This document shows, in pieces, positions 12,172-20,519 of a stretch of 51,971 nt of DNA (its first letter is position 1; each line of letters opens with the position of its first letter). The notes beneath the pieces are model-generated. The model was not told where the DNA came from, ran no database searches, and saw only the letters and a program-made list of their open reading frames with translations. The stretch comes from Candidatus Borkfalkia stercoripullorum (GTDB lineage Bacteria > Bacillota > Clostridia > Christensenellales > Borkfalkiaceae): assembly GCA_019119395.1 (NCBI GenBank), contig DWXC01000030.1, positions 1-51,971 on the forward strand. The letters run 5' to 3'. The position numbers and the translations under genes were made by a program.

Positions 12172-13257
12172 TCAGTCGAAATAGTAGGGTTTGCCCGTCT
12201 CTTCGCTCTTGTAAATACCCTCGAGGATATGGGTGACGACCGCCGCCTGATCGGCCGTGACATAGAGTTTCGCGCCCTTGAGGATCGCATTGGTGAACGT
12301 TGCCGCTTCAAGGTCGGCAGGCTCTCCGCTCGCCGCGCCTTCGAAGAAAGCGACCGAACCCGCGTTCAGGTCGGGCTTGATCATGACCTGTTTGCCCGCC
12401 ATGACCGTGTTGATGCGCAGCCCGTCGAGCATATCCGCGCCCGCCTTGTCGCCGCAGATCGTGGTGATCGCCTCTTTCGGGTCTGCCATGTTGAGCGCCC
12501 AGCTGGATTTGAGATAGATGACCGCGCCGTTCTTCATGACGACGAAGCCGAAAGCGCTGTCCTCGGCGGTGAATTTTTCCACGTCCCAGTCGCCCCAGGC
12601 GTTGCCCGTCTCTCTCTGGTTGTTGAGTTTGTGGAAAGTTTTGCCCACGCAGTAAGCGGGTTCGTAGTTGTTCATCATAAAGAGCGTCAGATCGAGCGCG
12701 TGCGTGCCGATGTCGATGAGCGGGCCGCCCCCCTGCTTTTCCTTATCGATGAAAACGCCCCAGGTGGGAACGGCGCGGCGGCGGATCGCAATGGCTTCCG
12801 CATAATACACGTCGCCGAACATCCCGTCGTCCGCAAGTTTTTTCAGATACAGCGAATCGGGGCGGAATCTGTTCTGATAGCCGATCGTGAGGATCTTGCC
12901 CGACTTGTCGCGCGCGTCGAGCATCTTTTTCGCCTCGGCATAGTTCATCGCCATGGGCTTTTCGCACAGAACGTGTTTGCCCGCGTTGAGCGCGTCCACG
13001 GTGATGCGGCAATGCTCGTTGTTGGGGGTGAGCACCAGAACCGCGTCGATGCTCTTGTCTTTGAGAAGCTGTTTATAATCGGTATACACGGCGCACTCGG
13101 GCGTGCCGAAATCCTCGCGCGCTTTGAGTGCGCGTTCCTCGATGATGTCGCAGAAAGCCACCATTTCCGCCGCGGGATTGCGCTTTTCCGCAGGCATGTG
13201 TTTGCCGTTGGCAATGCCGCCGCACCCGATGACGCCGATACGTACTTTTTTATCCAT
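12172..13257 (-). CDS. Gfo/Idh/MocA family oxidoreductase
   Basis: 361 residues. NAD(P)-dependent sugar or cyclitol dehydrogenase. The Rossmann motif GVIGCGGIANGKHMPA is at residues 8-23, the conserved EKP motif occurs in CEKPMAMNYAEAKKML, and the C-terminal substrate domain begins around residue 125 with the GGGPLIDIGTHALDL block that carries the conserved Asp and His. ATG 13257 has AAGGAG ten bases upstream; the frame is open 21 codons further but without a site. It sits between a TIM-barrel isomerase and ThuA, so it probably oxidises or reduces the sugar intermediate shared by the operon. Confidence 0.94.
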   Translation of the reverse strand: MDKKVRIGVIGCGGIANGKHMPAEKRNPAAEMVAFCDIIEERALKAREDFGTPECAVYTDYKQLLKDKSIDAVLVLTPNNEHCRITVDALNAGKHVLCEKPMAMNYAEAKKMLDARDKSGKILTIGYQNRFRPDSLYLKKLADDGMFGDVYYAEAIAIRRRAVPTWGVFIDKEKQGGGPLIDIGTHALDLTLFMMNNYEPAYCVGKTFHKLNNQRETGNAWGDWDVEKFTAEDSAFGFVVMKNGAVIYLKSSWALNMADPKEAITTICGDKAGADMLDGLRINTVMAGKQVMIKPDLNAGSVAFFEGAASGEPADLEAATFTNAILKGAKLYVTADQAAVVTHILEGIYKSEETGKPYYFD

Positions 13258-13309
13258 TTCCCTTACTCTCCTTTTTTGATTGTGTCGCGTTTTTTCGGGA
13301 ACGCACCCG

Positions 13310-14038
13310 TTATTTTGCAAGTTTTTTCATGTTGTCGAGGCTCTTTTTGAGATATTCCGCCTCTCCGCAGGGATAGTGTTCGACTTCCAGGATCGCCCAG
13401 GAGATGCCCTGCGCCTTCGCCTCGGCAAAAACGCCTTTCATATCCACCGCGCCCTCGCCGACGATCGGCTGCGGGTTGTGCGCGGGGTCTTTCTCCGCCG
13501 CTTCCTTGATATGCACGAGGGAAAGGGTGCCTGTCAGCCGTTTCATCTCCGCGACCGCGTCTTTGCCGGCGACCGTCGCCCAAAACACGTCCAGTTCCGC
13601 CTTGATGCCCGCGTCCTTCGTGATTTTGCCGATATAGTCGCTGCCGCCCTCGTATTCGTGCGCGTGGTTGTGGTAGCCGAACACGATGCCGCGCGCGTCG
13701 AGAAGCGCTTTCGCTTTTTTGGTCTCTTCCAGAAGTTCCGCGTATTTTTCGGGGGAAGTAAACGTATCCGTTCCCGCCCACGGGATGAATACGTATTTGA
13801 TGCCCAGCGCGTCGATATACGGCAGGTTTTCTTCCACCGCCGCCGCGCCGATGTGCGCGGATACGGCAGTCAGTTTATATTTTTCCAGAAGCGCCTTCAT
13901 CTCTTCGGGCGTTTTGCCGTAAAACCCGGCAAACTCCACGCCGTCGTAACCCGCCTCGGAAACGAGGGAAAGCACTTTTTCCGCGCCCTCTTTTTCCGCA
14001 GTCTCGCGCAGGCTGTATAATTGCACGCCGAATTTCAT
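13310..14038 (-). CDS. Sugar phosphate isomerase/epimerase (TIM barrel)
   Basis: 242 residues, AP-endonuclease-2-like TIM barrel. The start MKFGVQLYSLRE is typical, followed by YDGVEFAGFYG, the metal/substrate region GYHNHAHEYE, AELDVFWA, LVHIKEA and WAILEVEHY. The conserved Glu, His and Asp positions for a divalent metal are therefore present. Related proteins isomerise or dehydrate keto-sugars, or act as xylose-isomerase-like lyases. TAAGGAGG precedes ATG 14038. The next upstream gene of the same fold ends 13 bases away. The specific substrate is unknown. Confidence 0.9.
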   Translation of the reverse strand: MKFGVQLYSLRETAEKEGAEKVLSLVSEAGYDGVEFAGFYGKTPEEMKALLEKYKLTAVSAHIGAAAVEENLPYIDALGIKYVFIPWAGTDTFTSPEKYAELLEETKKAKALLDARGIVFGYHNHAHEYEGGSDYIGKITKDAGIKAELDVFWATVAGKDAVAEMKRLTGTLSLVHIKEAAEKDPAHNPQPIVGEGAVDMKGVFAEAKAQGISWAILEVEHYPCGEAEYLKKSLDNMKKLAK

Positions 14039-14051
14039 ACCGTTATCCTCC

Positions 14052-15023
14052 TTACGCCCACCACATATTGGTGTTGCTCTCTCTGATGATGCTCTCTTTT
14101 ACGAGCCTGATCGCCTTTTCCAGCCCTTCTTTCGGGGACATGAGCCCGTCCTCGTGCTCGATGGATATGGAATCGTCGTACCCCATGATCTTGAGGAGAG
14201 AGAATATCTGCTTCCACAGATCTTCTCCGTGGCCGTAACCGAGGGTGCGGAAGATCCAGGAGCGTCCCCCCGCTTCGGTAAAGGACTTGGTATCCAGTAC
14301 GCCGTTCTTGCGCACGACGCTGTCCATGATCTGCGTGTCCTTCGCATGGAAGTAATGGATCGCCTTCTTTTCGCCCAGTTCGCGGATGACTTCGAGAATG
14401 TCCATCCCCTGCCAGAAGAGGTGGGACGGGTCGATGTTCGCCCCGATCACGTCGCCGACGGCGTCGCGCAGGCGCAGACAGGTAGCGGGGTTATACACGC
14501 AGAAGCCGGGGTGCATTTCGAGCGCGATCCTCTTCACGCCGTTGTCCGCCGCAAATTTGACCGCCTTTTTCCAATACGGGATGAGCACTTCGTTCCACTG
14601 CCATTCGAGCGCCTTCGGGTAATCGGGCGGCCACGCGCAGGTGATCCAGCTCGGCGCTTTCGCGTCGGGGTCGGAACCGGGGCAGCCCGAAAAGGTGACG
14701 ATGCGGTCGATGCCGATCTGCCCCGCCAGCACGCACGCGGCTTCGAAGTCCGCCTCGAACGCCGCGGCGGTCTTTTTGTCCGGGTGCACGCAGTTGCCGT
14801 GCACGGCCAGGGCGGAGATGCCCATGTTGTGCTTTTTGAAAGTGTCGAGAAGTTTTTCGCGCGCGGCCTTGTCTTTGCTCAGAACGAGCGCGTCCGCATG
14901 CGCCTTGCCGGGATACCCGCCCACGCCCAGCTCGAATTCGTCTACGCCGAGCGAAGAGAGGTACGCGAGGCTCTCGTCGAGGCTGTAATCTCCGAGAATG
15001 CCGCTCACAACGCTAATCTTCAT
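14052..15023 (-). CDS. Sugar phosphate isomerase/epimerase (TIM barrel), long form
   Basis: 323 residues. Same superfamily as the next gene but longer and clearly a different subfamily. Family blocks: MKISVVSGILGDYSLDE, VDEFELGVGGYPGKAHAD, ISALAVHGNCVHPD, RIALEMHPGFCVYNP, GANIDPSHLFWQGMD and AIHYFHAKDTQI. These provide the Glu (LEMHP), Asp (NIDPSH), His (HFHAKD-like) metal ligands typical of the barrel. This type is found in clusters with Gfo/Idh dehydrogenases and is probably an isomerase, epimerase or lyase acting on keto-sugars. The start has a modest site (AAGGAGAATAAAGGAAA region) seven or more bases upstream. It probably works in the same pathway as its neighbours. Confidence 0.9.
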   Translation of the reverse strand: MKISVVSGILGDYSLDESLAYLSSLGVDEFELGVGGYPGKAHADALVLSKDKAAREKLLDTFKKHNMGISALAVHGNCVHPDKKTAAAFEADFEAACVLAGQIGIDRIVTFSGCPGSDPDAKAPSWITCAWPPDYPKALEWQWNEVLIPYWKKAVKFAADNGVKRIALEMHPGFCVYNPATCLRLRDAVGDVIGANIDPSHLFWQGMDILEVIRELGEKKAIHYFHAKDTQIMDSVVRKNGVLDTKSFTEAGGRSWIFRTLGYGHGEDLWKQIFSLLKIMGYDDSISIEHEDGLMSPKEGLEKAIRLVKESIIRESNTNMWWA

Positions 15024-15081
15024 TTTCCTTTATTCTCCTTATTTTCAGATTATTTTAGCTCCGCGCGGTTTTCCGCCGAAG

Positions 15082-16143
15082 TCAGATCCTCTCTTTGATG
15101 ACGATATTTTCCTTTGCGGAGCGCGCCGCCGCTTCCATGATGCGGAAAACACGGAGCACCTCCTCTTTTTTGATGCGCTTCTCCTCTTTGCCCGCGCAGG
15201 CCGCCGCAAAGTTTTTATAGAAAGCGAAAGGTTCCGCGTGCACGACGGGAAGGGCTTTCTGTTCCACCGTGTTGCCGACGCGCGGCGCCATGGTGCGCGT
15301 GAACCCGTTGCCCGCGCGGATGCCGGCGATGTTGTCGTCATGTTTGACCAGAACGCGCGTCATTCCGCCCGAAAGATCCCAATCCTGCACGGTAGCCGTG
15401 CCCTCGGTGCCGTACGCCTGCCAGCGGGCGAGGGAACGGAAACAATCGGTCGAAACGACGACGAGGTATTCCACGCCGTTTTCGAATTTTACGCTCAGAC
15501 GGCAGCCGTCCTCCACTTCTTCGCCGTAGATATAGCTGTATTCGCAGTAGAGCGAAACGACGGTGCTTTTGACCATCTGCAGCATCTGATCGATGAGGTG
15601 CACGCCCCAGTCGAGCATCATGCCGCCGCCCTGCGCCGCCTTTTTGCGCCAGCCGCCGGGGATACCGTTGCCGCCCATGACGCGCGACTCGATGCGGTAC
15701 ACGCCGCCTATGTTTTCCGGATGGTCGTAAATGTTTTTGACGGTGAGATAATCGTCGTCCCAGCGGCGGTTCTGATGCACTTCGAACAGCACGCCCGCCT
15801 TTTCGGCATAGCCGTACATCTCCTCCGCCTGTTTTTCGGTGAGGGCGATCGGCTTTTCGCAGATGATGTTCTTGCCCGCTTCCGCCGCTTCCTTTACATA
15901 CCCTGCGTGAAAATCGTTGGGCGTCGCGATGAGGACGGCACCGACGGACTTGTCCTCCCGGATCTCCCGCGCGCCCGCATACGCGCGGATGCCGTTCTTT
16001 TCCGCAACAGCCGCACGCGCGGGATCTATATCGTAAATGCCAGCGAGTTCGAGCGGGTATTCGGGGGAAGTTTCCGCGTAATGTTTCAAATTTTCCGCAT
16101 GGAAAGAACCCATGCCGCCGTATCCGATGATCGCAATTTTCAT
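15082..16143 (-). CDS. Gfo/Idh/MocA family oxidoreductase
   Basis: 353 residues. Rossmann motif IIGYGGMGSFHAENLKHY at the N-terminus, EKP motif in CEKPIALTEKQAEEMYGY, and the catalytic-region block GGGMMLDWGVHLIDQML. Substrate is probably a sugar, glycoside or inositol. This is the first gene of the five-gene operon and faces an AraC regulator. ATG 16143 with GGGGAG eight bases upstream is preferred to an ATG eight codons earlier, which would sit in the divergent promoter. It is a paralogue, not a copy, of the dehydrogenases at 12172 and 43969. Confidence 0.94.
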   Translation of the reverse strand: MKIAIIGYGGMGSFHAENLKHYAETSPEYPLELAGIYDIDPARAAVAEKNGIRAYAGAREIREDKSVGAVLIATPNDFHAGYVKEAAEAGKNIICEKPIALTEKQAEEMYGYAEKAGVLFEVHQNRRWDDDYLTVKNIYDHPENIGGVYRIESRVMGGNGIPGGWRKKAAQGGGMMLDWGVHLIDQMLQMVKSTVVSLYCEYSYIYGEEVEDGCRLSVKFENGVEYLVVVSTDCFRSLARWQAYGTEGTATVQDWDLSGGMTRVLVKHDDNIAGIRAGNGFTRTMAPRVGNTVEQKALPVVHAEPFAFYKNFAAACAGKEEKRIKKEEVLRVFRIMEAAARSAKENIVIKERI

Positions 16144-16160
16144 GTTTTTCGCTCCCCAAG

Positions 16161-16189
16161 TTGACATACAATATTTTCAATGATATAAT
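16161..16189 (+). promoter_or_regulatory. Consensus promoter of the AraC gene
   Basis: TTGACA (16161-16166), 17-bp spacer, TATAAT (16184-16189), a perfect sigma-A consensus match. It overlaps the start region of the divergent Gfo/Idh operon (SD near 16150), whose own promoter I could not place confidently. Confidence 0.85.
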
Positions 16190-16250
16190 AACACTAAAAA
16201 TTGCGCATTTCCACGCAAATTTTTATATATATCTACCGAAAATTGACATT

Positions 16251-17042
16251 ATGAAAAAATTACCCTTCTATGAACTGCGCCACGACAAGGCCGACCGCGT
16301 AGAATTTTTCAAAGGCCGCGATTCCGATACCCCGGCACACTTTCACCGCTGCATAGAGATTTTGTACATCATCGGCGGAAACGTGGACTGCGAGGTGAAC
16401 GGGGATAATTTCCGCTGCGGAAAAGACGAGATCGTATTCGTGCACAAGTGCGGCGCGCATGCGCTCATGCCCGCGCCCAATTACGTGGATTACGTACTCA
16501 TCATCGGCCCGCGCTATTCGGACGATTTCGCGGGGATCTTTCAAACCGAAACGTTGCCCGCGCACCTTGCGGACAAGGATTTCAACCGTACCCTTCTGCC
16601 CCACTTCCGCGCGCTCGACAGCGGAAAAAGCTCTTCCGAACTCGTAAAAAAGGGGTATATCGACATCATTATCGGCAATCTTTTGGAACACTACGAAAAA
16701 GTGCCCGTTCCCCCCACGCCGAACATAGGCATCATCGTGTCCGCGCTCAACTACATCGACGACCACTACCGCGAATCCCTTTCGTTGGACAGACTTGCAG
16801 ACGAGTTCGGCTACAACAAATATTACTTTTCCCGCCTGTTCAACACCTATATCGGGGAATCGCTGAACGGCTACATCAACGCGGTGCGGGTAAGAAACCT
16901 CATCGCCGAAGCCAAAAAGCAGGAGAACCCCAACCTCTCCGAACTGGTTTTCGCCAACGGCTTCGACTCCATGACCACCTTTTACCGCAACTTTTCGAAG
17001 TACTACGACAAGCCCCCCACCGAAGTTTTCCGCGCCAAATAG
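16251..17042 (+). CDS. AraC family transcriptional regulator
   Basis: 263 residues from ATG 16251. The N-terminal half is a cupin sensor domain (HFHRCIEILYIIGGNVDCEVNG with conserved His and Glu), and the C-terminal 100 residues are a double helix-turn-helix: HYRESLSLDRLADEFGYNKY and LSELVFANGFDSMTTFYRNF. It probably binds a sugar and controls the divergent operon 16143-11431. The open frame begins 30 codons earlier, but that part lies in the promoter (the -35 box is its first codon), so the internal ATG is the real start even though its SD is poor. It ends at a strong terminator. Confidence 0.92.
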   Translation: MKKLPFYELRHDKADRVEFFKGRDSDTPAHFHRCIEILYIIGGNVDCEVNGDNFRCGKDEIVFVHKCGAHALMPAPNYVDYVLIIGPRYSDDFAGIFQTETLPAHLADKDFNRTLLPHFRALDSGKSSSELVKKGYIDIIIGNLLEHYEKVPVPPTPNIGIIVSALNYIDDHYRESLSLDRLADEFGYNKYYFSRLFNTYIGESLNGYINAVRVRNLIAEAKKQENPNLSELVFANGFDSMTTFYRNFSKYYDKPPTEVFRAK

Positions 17043-17056
17043 ACGGCATTCAACAA

Positions 17057-17097
17057 AAAAAGCGAGCCCTTCCGCCGCATGCGGAAGGGCTCGCTTT
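17057..17097. terminator. Bidirectional terminator
   Basis: A long stem (AAAGCGAGCCCTTCCGC with its complement) with A/T tracts on both sides separates the convergent AraC and DUF1858 genes. Confidence 0.92.
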
Positions 17098-17298
17098 TCA
17101 ATCTTCGATACCCTCGTTGAGTTTTTCGAGAAGTTCGTCGAGGTCTTTGCCGTGCACGCTGACCGCCTCGCCGATCGACTCGCCGTGAGCCATCGCACAG
17201 CCGAGGCAGTGCATGCCGTAAGACATGAGGATCTGCGCCGAATCGGGATTGAGTTTGAGGCAATCCACGATGAGCGTGTCCGCCGTGATCTTTGCCAT
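17098..17298 (-). CDS. DUF1858 protein with redox disulfide motif
   Basis: 66 residues. It matches the DUF1858 family, also described as a hybrid-cluster-protein-associated redox disulfide domain: IVDCLKLNPDSAQILMSYGMHCLGCAMAHGES, with the conserved CLGC pair and an upstream Cys. Probably a small cytoplasmic metal- or redox-active protein. GGAGGAGA precedes ATG 17298. Its own promoter is at 17387-17415, so it is a single-gene unit. Confidence 0.9.
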   Translation of the reverse strand: MAKITADTLIVDCLKLNPDSAQILMSYGMHCLGCAMAHGESIGEAVSVHGKDLDELLEKLNEGIED

Positions 17299-17386
17299 GA
17301 TCTATCTCCTCCATTAAAATTTTTTCAGTACCGCGGGTCGGAAAAGACGCACGCCGAAAACCGGCGCCCTTCGCCCGTACGGCAAT

Positions 17387-17415
17387 ATTATAACACCATT
17401 TTATAAAAAATACAA
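17387..17415 (-). promoter_or_regulatory. Promoter of the DUF1858 gene
   Basis: TTGTAT (17410-17415), 17-bp spacer, TATAAT (17387-17392). Leader about 85 nt with no clear structure. Confidence 0.75.
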
Positions 17416-17481
17416 CGATTTTCGGCGGCCGCCCCGAAGTTATACCGAGCCGACCGCGTTCCCGCCCGCATCCTTGTATTT

Positions 17482-17785
17482 TTATCCACAATTTCGCGCA
17501 AAACAATGGATTTTTTTACAACTTTTATACAAATTTGTCCGTCGAAGCATGCAATTGTGCACAACCCTGTGCATAATTGTGGATAACCCGCACTTATCCA
17601 CATGGTTTGCACCGTTATCTCGCATAAAACTTGCACGCCGTGCAAAGTCAGTAAAAGTTATCCACAATTTGAGAACATTATTCCACAAATTTCCCACAAT
17701 TCGACAATTTTCAGCCGTTTTCAACAAATCACGCGCTTAATGTCAAAAAATTTTATCCACAATTATGCGAACATCTGTTCATAAC
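17482..17785. other. DnaA-box cluster
   Basis: Six exact matches to TTATNCACA lie in a gene-free stretch: 17482-17490 (+), 17568-17576 (-), 17578-17586 (-), 17594-17602 (+), 17658-17666 (+) and 17753-17761 (+). Five are TTATCCACA and one is TTATGCACA. Near matches occur at 17525, 17679 and 17777-17785. The flanks are AT-rich. The arrangement resembles an origin or a DnaA-titration site; no dnaA, dnaN, rpmH or gidA gene is in the window. Confidence 0.85.
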
Positions 17786-17788
17786 AAA

Positions 17789-17812
17789 CGGGCGGGACTG
17801 CCGTCCCGCCCG
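17789..17812 (-). terminator. Terminator of the hydrogenase operon
   Basis: CGGGCGGGA pairs with TCCCGCCCG; on the minus strand a T-rich tract follows. It lies just past the hydA stop. Confidence 0.8.
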
Positions 17813-17825
17813 CAATGCAGAGCCG

Positions 17826-19280
17826 TTACGAATCGGCGCCCGTATCGCCGATGCTCAACTTATAAAGTTTGACCGAATTGTCAATGGTCTTTTCCTTTGC
17901 CGATGCCCCGTATTTATCCACGTCGACGACGTTTTTCGGGCCGTGGTTCAGACAGAGCGCGCCGTTCAGGCAACCGCCGTCGCACGCCATGCCCTCGAAA
18001 AAGTTTTCGGTGGCGCGGTTGAGTTTGAGTTTCATCAGCGCGGCGCGGCACTCGTCTATGCCGTTCATAGCGAGCGGCTTTATGCCCTCGATGCCGTATT
18101 CCGCAGCAACGTCGGAGATCCCCTGCGCGATGCCGCCGCTCTTTGCGAATATCCTGCCGTAGAAAGAAGCGTTGTCGAGCGAGGTCTCTTCCAAAGAGCC
18201 GACGTCTATGCCGCGCGCGTCCAAAAACGCCTGCAGCTCCTCAAAGGACAGCACGCTGTCGATCGCGCCCTGCGTTTTGGGAAGTTTATATTCGAGTTTT
18301 TTGCTCGCGCAAGGCCCGATGAAGATGACTTTGCCCGTCGGGTCGGTGCGCTTGATGAGCATGGCAGCCTCCACCATCGGGGAAACGGAATGCGATACGT
18401 ATTTTGCAAGGTCGGGGAAATTCTTTTCCACGAACATGACGAAAGACGGGCAGCAGGAGGTCGTGAGCACGCCCTTTTCCTTCCATTCTTCCGCCTCGTG
18501 GTACAGAGTGATGTCCGCGCCGAGCGCCGCCTCCACCACCTGGTGGAAGCCGAGTTTGCGGATACCCGTTACGACCTGTTCGATCTTCGCATACTTGAAC
18601 TGGCTGACGATGGAAGGCGCGATGACCGCGTAAACGTGGTATTTTTTGCCCTCTTCCGACTTTTTGAGGATGTCGATGCTCTCCATGATCATGGATTTGT
18701 CGACGATGGCGCCGAACGGGCACTGGTATACGCACGCGCCGCAGGAGATGCACTTGTTGTTGTCGATGACCGCCTTTTTGTCTTCGCCGACGGTGATCGC
18801 CTTGACTTTACAGGAAGAAACGCACGGGCGCTTTTGGTGCAGGATCGCCCCGTAAGGACACGCCTGCGTGCATTTGCCGCACTCGACGCACTTGGATTTG
18901 TCCACGACCGCCTTGTGGTCGATGATCTGGATAGCGCCCTTCGGACAGACTTCCTGGCAGCGGTGCACGATGCAGCCGCGGCAGGCGGAAGTTACGAAGA
19001 TACCGCCGATGGGGCATTCGTCGCAGGCGATGTCGATGACCTCCACGACGTTAGGGTTGTTTTTATCGCCGCCGAGCGCGAGTTTGATGCGCTCCTGCAC
19101 GATGGCGCGCTCCTTGAAGATACAGCAGCGCATGGTCGCCTTCGGCCCGGGAGATATTTCTTTGGGAATATCGATGTAAATGTTGTCGTAGCAGTGTTCG
19201 TACTCGTTGCGGATGATCGCCTTCAATACGTCGTATTTGAGTTTCTGTACATTTGTATCGAAGATCCTCTTGTTGTCCAT
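17826..19280 (-). CDS. [FeFe] hydrogenase, monomeric catalytic type
   Basis: 484 residues. Interconverts H2 with protons and reduced ferredoxin. The N-terminal half carries several Fe-S sites: CDECPIGG, CRGC-x4-C-x3-CPKG, CVECGKCTQACPYG and CISCGACVYQCPFG. The H-domain has all three signatures: TSCCPSF (274-280), GPCASKK (322-328) and EGMACDGGCLNG (429-440). Likely H-cluster ligands are C277, C324, C433 and C437; C276 corresponds to the proton-transfer cysteine. It resembles the non-bifurcating HydA2 type (group B), which in Ruminococcus albus is encoded with a sensory hydrogenase. ATG 19280 has GAGAGGA upstream. It is the last gene of the operon, 77 bp after the phosphatase. The ORF's extra N-terminal 12 codons are rejected. 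Confidence 0.93.
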   Translation of the reverse strand: MDNKRIFDTNVQKLKYDVLKAIIRNEYEHCYDNIYIDIPKEISPGPKATMRCCIFKERAIVQERIKLALGGDKNNPNVVEVIDIACDECPIGGIFVTSACRGCIVHRCQEVCPKGAIQIIDHKAVVDKSKCVECGKCTQACPYGAILHQKRPCVSSCKVKAITVGEDKKAVIDNNKCISCGACVYQCPFGAIVDKSMIMESIDILKKSEEGKKYHVYAVIAPSIVSQFKYAKIEQVVTGIRKLGFHQVVEAALGADITLYHEAEEWKEKGVLTTSCCPSFVMFVEKNFPDLAKYVSHSVSPMVEAAMLIKRTDPTGKVIFIGPCASKKLEYKLPKTQGAIDSVLSFEELQAFLDARGIDVGSLEETSLDNASFYGRIFAKSGGIAQGISDVAAEYGIEGIKPLAMNGIDECRAALMKLKLNRATENFFEGMACDGGCLNGALCLNHGPKNVVDVDKYGASAKEKTIDNSVKLYKLSIGDTGADS

Positions 19281-19357
19281 ACCAATCCTCTCATTACTTA
19301 CCTGATTTTTTATCATTTTCCCGAAAATCTTTCTCTGTCGGCAGCGCGCGGAATCTT

Positions 19358-20518
19358 TTAATCGTAATCTATCGCGACTTCTTTTCCCATCAGCCGAAGG
19401 TTCGCCGCAAGGCTTTCGACGAGTTTGAGTTTCATCGTGATGTCGATGGGAAGCCCCGTATGCGCCGCGTTTATGCTCTGCCCCACAAAAAAGTGCACGC
19501 TCGTCGCCTCTTCGAAAAGCATCTGCGCGAGCAGCGACGCGCCGTCTTTTTTTGTGAACGTTTTCGGCGTAAGGTCATGCACGTCGACGTACTTTTCGGA
19601 AAGCTCCAAAAGTTTGCGCATGGTCAGAACGCCCTCGGTCGTAAGGTCGATGCCGTCGATAAACCCGATGGGCGGCACGTCTTTGTCGGGGAAGTCGAAG
19701 GACGCGCGCACGCTCGTTTTGAGGTGCCGCGCCACGATCTGCGAGCTTGTGCCGCCGCAGACCACCTTTTTCCCTTCTCCCGCAAGAAAGCGCGAAATGT
19801 AGAAGTCGTCCTTGCTTTTGTCTACGGGCGGGCCGATCATGAGATTGACGCCCAGTTCCTCGCGCACCTTTACGGCGGCGACCGTCGTGTCGTCGCCGGG
19901 CGTGCCGAGATACAGGTCGTTGCAAACGCCCGCAAGCAGGCAGGCTACCGCGCGCGCGCTCATCGAGGGCTTTACGTTGTCGTCCAAAAACTCCATGACT
20001 TCCGGCCGCTGCCAGCCGAGGTTCATCGTCATGCCGATGCCCGCGTGGATCACGCCGTCGCTCATGACGACGATCACGTCGCCCGCCTTTAAGTCGAGCG
20101 CCGTTTTGTATACCGTTTTGCCGAGGATGTTCATGCCCTCGCGCGGAAAATCGCCGCACTTGCAGCCGCGTATCAAAATCGCCTGCGGGTTGTCGAATTC
20201 GAACAGATACCCTTTCCCTTCCTTATTCATGTGGATGACGGAAAAGGTGGAATAGGCGACGCCGCGCACCTTGCATACGGGCAGGGACTGAATGATCGTC
20301 TCCACGCACTCTTCGATGTCTATTTCGTTGGACACCATCGTGCAGAGTATTTTGGACGTGAGCGTGGAAAGGATATTCGCCTTTACGCCGCTGCCCAACC
20401 CGTCCGCAAGGACGAGCGTGGTATAGCCGCCCGAAACGATGCTCTCCACCCTGTCGCCGCACAGCTCTTCGTTCTTTTTGTTGAGCGACGTGTAGCCGCT
20501 TTCGAGACAGAGCGCCAT
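19358..20518 (-). CDS. PP2C/SpoIIE-type serine/threonine phosphatase
   Basis: 386 residues. The N-terminal 220 residues form a SpoIIE-like PP2C phosphatase: LADGLGSG (37-44), VIVVMSDGVIHAG and GDDTTVAAVKV supply the metal-binding aspartates. The C-terminal 160 residues (from about KKVVCGGTSSQIVARHL) are a separate conserved domain that accompanies this subtype; I do not know its role. It probably dephosphorylates a protein in response to the adjacent hydrogenase sensor. The start lies one base after the hydS stop, implying translational coupling. No transmembrane segment. Confidence 0.9.
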   Translation of the reverse strand: MALCLESGYTSLNKKNEELCGDRVESIVSGGYTTLVLADGLGSGVKANILSTLTSKILCTMVSNEIDIEECVETIIQSLPVCKVRGVAYSTFSVIHMNKEGKGYLFEFDNPQAILIRGCKCGDFPREGMNILGKTVYKTALDLKAGDVIVVMSDGVIHAGIGMTMNLGWQRPEVMEFLDDNVKPSMSARAVACLLAGVCNDLYLGTPGDDTTVAAVKVREELGVNLMIGPPVDKSKDDFYISRFLAGEGKKVVCGGTSSQIVARHLKTSVRASFDFPDKDVPPIGFIDGIDLTTEGVLTMRKLLELSEKYVDVHDLTPKTFTKKDGASLLAQMLFEEATSVHFFVGQSINAAHTGLPIDITMKLKLVESLAANLRLMGKEVAIDYD

Positions 20519-20519
20519 C

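Noticed and set aside
17482-17785. Calling this region oriC outright
   Set aside because: No dnaA, dnaN, rpmH or gidA nearby and genes on both sides mostly run in the same direction, so only a DnaA-box cluster is claimed.
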